From the NCBI GenBank assembly GCA_002422955.1, contig DITY01000128.1, positions 1 to 5,209 on the forward strand: 5,209 nt of DNA, read 5' to 3'. The stretch's first letter is position 1. Each line of letters begins with the position of its first letter. Positions 1 to 5,098 of this stretch are shown one piece after another. This DNA is from Planctomycetaceae bacterium UBA6172 (lineage in GTDB: Bacteria; Planctomycetota; Planctomycetia; Pirellulales; Pirellulaceae). The notes beneath the pieces are model-generated. The model was not told the origin of the DNA. It ran no database searches and saw only the letters and a program-made list of their open reading frames with translations. Both the position numbers and the translations under genes were made by a program.

Positions 1-56
1 GGGCAGACGAAGGGCTCGCGCTTCTTCAATTCGTCTTGCAGGCGGCTCTTGCTCAT
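1..56 (-). CDS. Start of a possible MarR-type transcriptional regulator (partial, runs off left edge)
   Basis: Only 18 codons are visible, reading MSKSRLQDELKKREPFVCP from the ATG at 56-54. This charged N-terminus with a 'RLQ.E..K..PF..P' pattern resembles the start of MarR-type winged-helix regulators I associate with planctomycetes. The DNA-binding domain itself is outside the window, so the family call is tentative. The start is supported by an AGGAG Shine-Dalgarno sequence at 71-67, ten bases before the ATG, and by a well-formed promoter at 107-79. The leader would be only about 16 bases long. A near-palindrome over the -10 region fits autoregulation, which is common in MarR proteins. It lies 164 bases downstream of the BMC shell gene in the same direction but has its own promoter, so it can be expressed separately. 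It could be an unrelated small protein; the coding start is more certain than the family. Confidence 0.5.
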   Translation of the reverse strand, partial: MSKSRLQDELKKREPFVC

Positions 57-76
57 CCGGCGTTCACTCCTGCACA

Positions 77-96
77 ATAGTATACACGAAAACTAT
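77..96. promoter_or_regulatory. Operator-like imperfect palindrome over the -10 box
   Basis: The 20 bases have arms ATAGT (77-81) and ACTAT (92-96). Seven of the ten symmetric pairs are complementary (two further pairs inside the arms). The site covers the whole -10 box and most of the spacer of the promoter at 79-107, where a bound dimer would block RNA polymerase. Length and symmetry suit a MarR-type dimer, so autorepression is inferred; no protein-binding evidence can be drawn from sequence alone. Confidence 0.5.
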
Positions 97-107
97 CGGC
101 AGGTCAA
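79..107 (-). promoter_or_regulatory. Sigma70-type promoter for the leftward regulator-like gene
   Basis: On the minus strand a -35 box TTGACC (107-102) is followed by a 17-base spacer (101-85) and a -10 box TATACT (84-79). Both boxes differ from consensus at one position and the spacing is ideal. Transcription would start near position 72, putting the AGGAG ribosome site at 71-67 almost at the RNA 5' end, just before the ATG at 56. This is the best promoter in the window. Confidence 0.72.
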
Positions 108-152
108 GCAATCGGAAGCGGTGCCGCCCCGGGGGAGACGCTGCTTGGCAAA

Positions 153-178
153 CCGAGGTGGCGTTTCGCCCACCTGGG
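153..178 (-). terminator. Hairpin after the BMC gene, possible weak terminator
   Basis: Arms AGGTGGCG (156-163) and CGCCCACCT (167-175) form an eight-pair GC-rich stem with one bulged base and a three-base loop. CC/GG pairs extend it beyond one mismatch. It starts 43 bases after the BMC stop codon on the minus strand. The following sequence has only a TTT (GGTTTGCC), so the U-tract is poor. It may end BMC transcription inefficiently or protect the 3' end, allowing some read-through into the regulator-like gene. Confidence 0.42.
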
Positions 179-220
179 AAAATCGGTAATCGGCGAGGTG
201 CCGAGGCGCGACCGCGAGGA

Positions 221-865
221 CTACTTGGGGAGCAGCGCCAGCACGTTGCTGCTGGGGCGGGCGATCACGTGCGCGGCGATCAATTTCCCCAGCGAGCCGA
301 CCTTGGCCTTGCCAGCATCGATCGCTGCCGAGACGGCGGCGACGTCGCCCTTGATCACGACGGTGATGTAGCCGCCGCCGAGCTTCTCCTTGGCGAGCAC
401 TTCGACATTCGCGGCCTTGCAAGCGCTATCGATCGCTTCGAATACCGCGGTGAAACCTTGGGTTTCGATGAATCCCAAAGCGAATTGAGGTGCGTCTGCC
501 ATCTTGGTTCCTGGTGTTTCTTCTGGCGTGGGGGTGGTCGATCCGGAATCGCCGAGCACTACGTTCTGCTCCAGCAAGGGGCTGCGCTCCTGGCGGCTGA
601 GGATGCCGATCTGCATCGCGGAGGGATCGGGATTGGTTAGCAGCGTGATCACCGGTTCGACACCGAATCGCGCGGCCTGCTCCTTGCCGGCAGCCAACGC
701 GGCGGCGACCGCATCGACGGTCCCCCCGATTTTGATCACCGTCCCCAAGAAGTCGTTCAGTTCCGCCTGCACGACCTCGATATCCGCCGCCTTTTCCATG
801 GCATCTAAGGCAACCATCGCCGGCGTGAACCCGGTGACTTCGAGGATGCCGATGCTGATACTCAC
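221..865 (-). CDS. Tandem-domain bacterial microcompartment (BMC) shell protein
   Basis: This 214-residue protein carries two complete BMC folds. Domain 1 spans about residues 3-79 (SIGILEVTGF...VITLLTNP). Domain 2 spans about 128-214 (FALGFIETQGF...HVIARPSSNVLALLPK). Neither is circularly permuted, so by family knowledge it should form a BMC-T trimer (pseudohexamer) in a protein shell. Domain 2 is close to classical BMC-H proteins such as PduA: edge lysine K150, pore loop KLGGG (161-165) and R203-P204. Domain 1 keeps K25 but has a divergent pore loop NDFLGT (37-42) and lacks the RP motif. The linker (about 80-127) is unusually long and ends Pro/Thr-rich. The start is GTG at 865, with AAGGGA eight bases upstream. 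M122 has its own ribosome site and could start a separate 93-residue protein. No known microcompartment enzyme is in view, so the cargo is unknown. Confidence 0.93.
   Translation of the reverse strand: MSISIGILEVTGFTPAMVALDAMEKAADIEVVQAELNDFLGTVIKIGGTVDAVAAALAAGKEQAARFGVEPVITLLTNPDPSAMQIGILSRQERSPLLEQNVVLGDSGSTTPTPEETPGTKMADAPQFALGFIETQGFTAVFEAIDSACKAANVEVLAKEKLGGGYITVVIKGDVAAVSAAIDAGKAKVGSLGKLIAAHVIARPSSNVLALLPK
500..512 (-). promoter_or_regulatory. Internal ribosome site and ATG within the BMC gene
   Basis: On the minus strand AGGA (512-509) lies six bases before an in-frame ATG (502-500), which is residue M122 of the tandem BMC protein. Starting here gives a 93-residue protein (502-221) beginning MADAPQFALGFIETQGF, the size and layout of a standalone BMC-H shell protein. 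Its spacing is at least as good as that of the gene's GTG start. It may be a working second start or a relic from before two adjacent shell genes fused. Confidence 0.45.
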
Positions 866-1050
866 GAGTTCGTTCCCTTGCTTGAAGCCTCAAGTTGCTG
901 AGCGTGCCCCACTACTATACGTCAAGTTTTTTAACTTGGGAGATTTGCGGCCAGTTTGTCGATTTTTTGAACTGGGCAATGATGCCGGTGCCGCTGACGG
1001 GATGCGATAGCAGGGGAACAAATCCGCTCGACTCGGGTCAGTTCAGCCGA
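866..1050 (-). promoter_or_regulatory. Upstream control region of the BMC gene with two inverted repeats
   Basis: This 185-base gap is AT-richer than its surroundings. It contains two inverted repeats: CAAGTT/AACTTG with a 4-base spacer (923-938) and CCAGTT/AACTGG with a 13-base spacer (951-975). A TATAGT at 919-914 on the minus strand is a plausible -10 box, and the GTATA.TA around it resembles the regulator promoter at 79-107. No good -35 box sits 16-18 bases before it, so the promoter may need an activator or the match may be chance. The 923-938 palindrome would lie in the -10/-35 spacer, a natural repressor position. Confidence 0.4.
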
Positions 1051-2271
1051 TCAAACGGGCGGGGAAATCGGTTCCGTGACCGCGGGATCAGCAGACGGCT
1101 CGGTCGGCTCCACCCGATCGGACGGTTCCGCCGCCGGCTTGTCGCTGGGCGACGGCGTCTCGCTCGTCGACGCGTCGGGCTCCACGTCCGCTGGCTTAGT
1201 GGCTGCCGGGTCGGCAGCGGCTGGCTCTTCCGTTGCAGGCTCCCCGGGGGCCGTTTCTTCCGGCATCGTTTCTTCAGACGCGGCTTCCGCGGGAGTGGCG
1301 GGCGATTCGTCGGAGACCATCCCCGGGAGCAAGATGTCGAAGGCGCGCTGGTAATGCGATTCGCCGTAGGTCAGTTCGCCCCCTTGGTGCCCGACCAGAC
1401 CGACCAGGGCCGCGCAAAGCAGCAACCCCGATTTCCAGAGCACTCGCAGGCGCAGACTGCGGCCGCTGAGTGAGCGGATCGCGATCAGGGAGGTCAGTAC
1501 CGCGATCACCGAGACCACGATCCCGGACCAGCGGTGCCAAAAGGCGGTCGAATCGAAATCGATCGTCATACCACTTCCATAACCCTGTTCGCTGGCGAAC
1601 GCCCAGCCCATCGCGGAGGCGACGACCGCCGATACCGAGCCCAAAAACAGGCACGACAACGCCACATGGTTACCGAGGACCGGATGGAACCAACTGATGA
1701 CGACGAACAGGCCGCCGATAGTCAGCAGGGCGATGGGAAAGTGAACCACGGCGGGGTGGAAGTAGCCTTGGAAAGCCCACACGCGTCCCACCAGCGAGCG
1801 GGGGACAACCGGCTTGGTCGTCTCCGTGGCTTCGAGTGCGGTCCCACCCGCTGCCCCGACCGGCATCACGACAGCTCCCTCGGGCCACTGAGCCCCTTCA
1901 TCGATCCACACGCGAATCAACGACAGCTCCGCGGGTGACAACGGACCGCCATGGCTCGCGGGGGGCATCATCATGTCGGTATCGGCGGTTTGTAAATAGT
2001 CGGTCATCAGGGTGCTCGCCGCGCCCTCGCCCGGTTCCAGATAATCGGCGACCGCAGCCGCATCGTCGATCCGAAACCCTCCCTTGGACTCCTTCTCGTC
2101 ATGGCATTCGAGGCACCGCGTGGCGAACAACGGAGCGATGTCGCGTTGGAACTGGACCACGCGTCCCTCCTCGGCGCCGGGCTCGCTCGCTTCGTCCTGG
2201 GCTCGCACAGGGGAAAACGAAGCAAACGTCCAACACGCCAGAAGGAGACAGACGCAGAATCGATGGTTCAT
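1051..2271 (-). CDS. Planctomycete-type cytochrome c / DUF2231 membrane fusion protein
   Basis: This 406-residue protein begins with a signal peptide (residues 1-24, core CVCLLLACWTFASF, likely cleaved after VRA). A planctomycete cytochrome c domain (about 38-132) follows, with haem-binding CLECH at 53-57 and a likely methionine ligand in MMMPP (100-104). A DUF2231-like domain (about 168-300) shows the HPAVVHFPIAL hallmark (172-182) and four membrane segments near 175-195, 203-223, 250-266 and 281-297. The basic loop RSLSGRSLRLRVLWK (266-280) predicts that the cytochrome domain and tail both face outward. Residues 320-406 are a low-complexity Pro/Glu/Ala/Thr tail. Membrane histidines H172, H177, H246 and H295 might bind a second haem (inference). 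The likely role is electron transfer at the membrane; partners are unknown. I chose the ATG at 2271 because it starts the signal peptide, although no clear Shine-Dalgarno precedes it. Confidence 0.88.
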   Translation of the reverse strand: MNHRFCVCLLLACWTFASFSPVRAQDEASEPGAEEGRVVQFQRDIAPLFATRCLECHDEKESKGGFRIDDAAAVADYLEPGEGAASTLMTDYLQTADTDMMMPPASHGGPLSPAELSLIRVWIDEGAQWPEGAVVMPVGAAGGTALEATETTKPVVPRSLVGRVWAFQGYFHPAVVHFPIALLTIGGLFVVISWFHPVLGNHVALSCLFLGSVSAVVASAMGWAFASEQGYGSGMTIDFDSTAFWHRWSGIVVSVIAVLTSLIAIRSLSGRSLRLRVLWKSGLLLCAALVGLVGHQGGELTYGESHYQRAFDILLPGMVSDESPATPAEAASEETMPEETAPGEPATEEPAAADPAATKPADVEPDASTSETPSPSDKPAAEPSDRVEPTEPSADPAVTEPISPPV

Positions 2272-2532
2272 CGGATAGTTACCGCAAAATGGAAGGCCGC
2301 GAGGCGGGGACATGGTTGGAGGGAGGACCTGATCACGCCGGGTGGCTAGGACGCCCCCACTGCCCGTGCGTCGGTTCCCCGGCGGGGCATGGTTCGGCGA
2401 TCCCCCAGTTGGCGATCTCCCGGGGCGCGGCCCCATGCAGGCCACACCCTCGAACCGACATTATGACCCGTCGGCGTTGCGGCGAGAAGACAGCCTGGGC
2501 AACCCCGATCGATAAGCTCGCAACCCTCAAGC
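2272..2532. other. Intergenic spacer with possible structured leader of the cytochrome gene
   Basis: No gene is supported here. On the minus strand CATAAT (2465-2460) resembles a -10 box, but the -35 position reads TTCTCG, so the promoter is weak. Just downstream lies an 8-bp inverted repeat, 2370-2377 with 2452-2459. It encloses a GGGGC-GCG-GCCCC hairpin (2422-2434) and overlaps a CCCC-GGC-GGGG hairpin (2377-2387). These could fold the 5' leader of the cytochrome mRNA. I see no clear terminator for the upstream TIGR03790-type gene, so the two genes may be partly co-transcribed. Confidence 0.35.
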
Positions 2533-4632
2533 TCAAGGGGCGCGGGCAGCTTCCGGATCGATCGTGATCGACCTTCCCAACACCCAGGTGTCGTCAATCA
2601 AGGCTTCGGGGGTCAGCTTCACCGGCCCCAGCCCGGTCCGGGAGGTCGGGACTTCTAGCGTCGCTCGATCGCCGAATCCCTCCGACAATCGCCGCCCCAG
2701 ATGCCGGATGGCAACCTTCGAGGCCCGCGGCGCGGTGACCGTGATCGCCAGCAAGCTGCCCCCGGTATCTGGCCCCAGTGACTTCACGTCGGCGGTGGCC
2801 GTGGGGATCTCGTCCGCGCTACCCTTGCAGATGGCGATCCGCTGGAAGGTGCTGATTCCGAGCGGATGTTTGCTGACGGCGACGACCCGCAGGTCATGAC
2901 AGCCGAGCGTCAACTCGGTGTGTTTCAGCTGGAACGTGGCGATCGTCGAGGGGGCGATGTTCGTCAGCTTGCCATCGATAAAAATTTCGAAGTGGCGGAT
3001 GCGAGCCCGCGCTCCGGCACCCCGCCAAAACTGGGGCGTCACCATCGTGGCGTCGCCAGCGTCATTCTGCGTCAGCGAAAAGGCCTCGGTGTGTTGATCG
3101 CCATACGGCCGACAGAGCGGATCGCCGATCGTTAGCAATTGATACGGAGACTCGACGGCCAAATGAAACGCTTCGGCCAGCGTGCAGCCCTCGGCGTAAT
3201 AGACATGCAGCAGCGGAGTCGGAAATTTGAACTGCAAGGCGAACGGTTCGGCGACCGTACCGCTCGTGCCCGCCGCACCGGCGCGGATCAGATCGGTCAT
3301 CGCCGTTTGACCGTCGGGCTGATGCAGGACGCCGCTGGTGCTGGTCAGGTTCTCCACGATCCCCCCTGGCAGGATCGTGTTGCCGCGAGACTTCCAGTCG
3401 TAGGCGGCAGAGCCGAGCATCGCGCCCATCAGATTTTCCTTCCCGCGCGGCAAGGGCTCGCGATCGACGACGACCGTGTGTCCCAACTCTCGCAGCAACA
3501 GGGCCGCGGTGGGGACGAGCGGCTGGCGAGTTTTCGCGCGGACGTCGTCCGAAGCGCTGAAGTAGAATTCGGCCGGTCCGCCAGAACCGTCCGCCGCCGC
3601 GGCCCGGCGGAGCATCTCGACCGCTTCCTCCAGCGTGTTTCCCCGACCCGGGTGGGTCACGGCCAGGCAGGTCGACAGCAGCAGATTGACCCCTTCGTTT
3701 CCCTCCCCCACCGGCAGCCCGTTGACGCCATACGTCGTCTCCGAGGAGAACGGCAGCGGCGGCATCCGCTCAGGGACCGTCTCTGGCAATCCGGCCAAAA
3801 CGGCCTTGAACTCGGCCTGTTCGGCCAAGGACTCGTAGGCGTTCGTCTCCGCGAACATCCGTTGATCGATCGGGGCCCTTCCGGCTAGCAGGCGAACCGC
3901 GGCGAGCGCCTCCTCGGGGCGTCCCGCGGAGGCTAACCAGCCCGCCCGCTGCCAGGCCAACGGCCACTGCGCCGGATGCTTGCCGAGCAACTGCTCCGCC
4001 GTGGCGATGGCGGTGTCGAAATCGCCGACGCTCGCCCGCTGGTTGGCCTGCTCCCAAAGCTCCCGGTCAGGGCCGACGAACGGGTTCGAAAGCAACTGAG
4101 CCGTTTCGACGCGGGCATAAAAATTGGTCCGCGGCCGGGCATACAGCGGCTGGCCTGAGAAGACGTAACGGTAGAGCGCGGTCAGCCCGTTGAGCGAGCC
4201 GACCTTGGTGAAGACGCGGCCCAACTCAACGTCCTTGGGAACATCCGAATCGAACCGGATCGCCGTCGGAAATCCGGCCGAGTAGGTGACCACGTCGGTA
4301 TGAAAGCCAGGGCCCCGCCGGTTGAGCGTTTCCAAAAGCGGCTTGAGTACCGAGTCGCGAAACGAGTCGATATCGATCGCTGTCGCGTCCGGCACGGTGT
4401 CCAGCACGACGATCCCGCTCTCGGGAATTTCGCGCAACTGAACGTAATGGTTTGCGATCGTTAACGAATCGGCCGAGCGGGAGTTGACGATCAACGCGGT
4501 CCGCATCGGATCGGCCGCCGGAACCGACACCGGAAACAGGGCCACGGCGAGCCAGCCGAGCAGCCCACACGCCCGCACCCGCCAGCGGGACCAAACGCCG
4601 AGTTCGAAGCGACTGATGAAAGACGATGGCAT
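2533..4632 (-). CDS. Secreted TIGR03790-type protein with internal TPR-like region
   Basis: This 699-residue protein has an Arg-rich N-terminus and hydrophobic core (ACGLLGWLAVALFPVSVPA, 21-39), with signal cleavage probable near residue 40. The family core has two parts: 44-160 (TALIVNSRSADSLTIANHY, then TYSAGFPTAIRF at 116-127) and about 290-510. The second part carries FYFSASDDVRAKTR, LPGGIVENLTS, GAAGTSGTVAEPF and a final GDPLCRP (503-509). These match my memory of TIGR03790 proteins, which have no proven function; a caspase/gingipain-like fold is a guess. Residues about 190-255 are helical and TPR-like (WEQANQRASVGDFDTAIATA, RPEEALAAVRLLA). The last 190 residues look beta-rich, possibly Ig-like. 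The ATG at 4632 begins a plausible signal peptide, but neither it nor the upstream ATG (4689) and TTG (4737) has a clear ribosome site, so the exact start is uncertain. It lies 261 bases upstream of the cytochrome gene. Confidence 0.82.
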   Translation of the reverse strand: MPSSFISRFELGVWSRWRVRACGLLGWLAVALFPVSVPAADPMRTALIVNSRSADSLTIANHYVQLREIPESGIVVLDTVPDATAIDIDSFRDSVLKPLLETLNRRGPGFHTDVVTYSAGFPTAIRFDSDVPKDVELGRVFTKVGSLNGLTALYRYVFSGQPLYARPRTNFYARVETAQLLSNPFVGPDRELWEQANQRASVGDFDTAIATAEQLLGKHPAQWPLAWQRAGWLASAGRPEEALAAVRLLAGRAPIDQRMFAETNAYESLAEQAEFKAVLAGLPETVPERMPPLPFSSETTYGVNGLPVGEGNEGVNLLLSTCLAVTHPGRGNTLEEAVEMLRRAAAADGSGGPAEFYFSASDDVRAKTRQPLVPTAALLLRELGHTVVVDREPLPRGKENLMGAMLGSAAYDWKSRGNTILPGGIVENLTSTSGVLHQPDGQTAMTDLIRAGAAGTSGTVAEPFALQFKFPTPLLHVYYAEGCTLAEAFHLAVESPYQLLTIGDPLCRPYGDQHTEAFSLTQNDAGDATMVTPQFWRGAGARARIRHFEIFIDGKLTNIAPSTIATFQLKHTELTLGCHDLRVVAVSKHPLGISTFQRIAICKGSADEIPTATADVKSLGPDTGGSLLAITVTAPRASKVAIRHLGRRLSEGFGDRATLEVPTSRTGLGPVKLTPEALIDDTWVLGRSITIDPEAARAP

Positions 4633-4787
4633 GAGCGGTTGGCAGGGCAGGAGGAGCGAACCGTTGCTAGACCGGGAGGCGGCAAACATCCTACGCGATG
4701 GGCTGAACCGGCGACCGGTAAGGTTGGTTGCATTCAACCATGCCTGATCGCTCAGTAGTGCCGCGACGGTGCTCTTGATCGTACTCG

Positions 4788-4837
4788 AAAACGGGAGCGC
4801 TGACGGGCAGTCGCTCGGATCAGGAGCGAGTCTCCCG
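4788..4837 (-). terminator. Second terminator-like hairpin, possible tandem terminator or attenuator
   Basis: Outer arms CGGGAG (4792-4797) and CTCCCG (4832-4837) enclose an inner hairpin TCGCTC/GAGCGA (4811-4816 with 4824-4829, loop of 7). On the minus strand the last arm is followed at once by TTTT (4791-4788). It points the same way as the terminator at 4941-4987 and sits about 155 bases before the TIGR03790-type start. It could back up the first terminator or attenuate the downstream gene. The stem is interrupted, so confidence is moderate. Confidence 0.45.
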
Positions 4838-4940
4838 GTGGTGGGACAAGTTCGACGGCGTAGCGAAATCGCCAGCCCGCCAAGGTGCCGCTATCGCCCA
4901 GGAGCAACGCTTCGCTAAAAGGAGCAGGAACGGGAGCAGA

Positions 4941-4987
4941 AATGAAAAACGGCCGGGAGGGCGAAATGCTTCACCATCCTGGCCGTT
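4941..4987 (-). terminator. Intrinsic terminator of the DUF1559 gene
   Basis: Arms AACGGCC (4948-4954) and GGCCGTT (4981-4987) form the base of a long stem. It continues through GGGA/TCCT, GG/CC and GAA/TTC pairings separated by two single mismatches, to a 4-base ATGC loop. On the minus strand the stem runs into TTTTT (4949-4945), then CATTT, giving a classical U-tract. It begins 112 bases after the DUF1559 stop. The plus strand lacks a T-run after the stem, so it acts leftward only. Confidence 0.85.
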
Positions 4988-5098
4988 GATGCCGCGTTCG
5001 CCGCGAAGGGTTGCCCCGCCGCGGGCTTGGATAAACGATGACTAGGCAAACCCCGACGGCGCGAATGCCGCCGCGAGCCGACCGAGATCACATGCAGA

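Larger units (their letters stand above)
4633..5098. other. 466-base gene-free region between the DUF1559 and TIGR03790-type genes
   Basis: I find no credible gene on either strand. It holds a strong minus-strand terminator (4941-4987) and a second terminator-like hairpin (4788-4837), both described separately. Two small GC-rich palindromes, TTCGC-C-GCGAA (4998-5008) and CCCGC-C-GCGGG (about 5016-5026), lie between the DUF1559 stop and the first terminator. Three GGAGCA copies occur at 4901, 4921 and 4933. No convincing promoter for the TIGR03790-type gene was found; TACGAT (4784-4779) has only a weak -35 partner. Confidence 0.6.

Noticed and set aside
920..925. TTGACG on the minus strand as a -35 box for the BMC gene
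   Set aside because: At 17-19 bases downstream there is only CTCAGC, TCAGCA or CAGCAA, none a usable -10 box.
895..1473. Plus-strand open frames opposite the cytochrome gene tail and its downstream spacer
   Set aside because: The products are arginine-rich or Ser/Gly/Ala repeats that mirror the Pro/Glu/Ala/Thr tail on the other strand.
2272..2445. N-terminal extension of the cytochrome protein to a GTG at 2445 (58 more residues)
   Set aside because: The extra residues are Pro/Gly/Arg-rich and look like translated spacer, and they would bury the clear signal peptide that starts at the ATG at 2271.
1836..2567. Plus-strand 243-residue open frame
   Set aside because: Very Arg/Pro/Ser-rich, no recognisable motif, antisense to the CLECH haem-binding domain and crossing the spacer.
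3139..3888. Long plus-strand open frame opposite the TIGR03790-type gene
   Set aside because: Its Arg/Gln/Gly-rich product matches no family and is the antisense of a well-supported coding region in GC-rich DNA.
4633..4737. N-terminal extension of the TIGR03790-type protein to a TTG at 4737
   Set aside because: The start is a rare codon with no ribosome site and would put 35 residues before the already long n-region of the signal peptide. The ATG at 4689 is possible but equally lacks a ribosome site.
4900..4938. Three GGAGCA copies as a regulatory repeat array
   Set aside because: Short, irregularly spaced (20 and 12 bases) and easily expected by chance in this purine-rich stretch.
4943..4990. 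Plus-strand mini-ORF MKNGREGEMLHHPGR with a GGGAGCAG upstream
   Set aside because: It lies inside the terminator hairpin of the minus strand and is only 15 codons; the purine-rich upstream sequence is probably coincidence.
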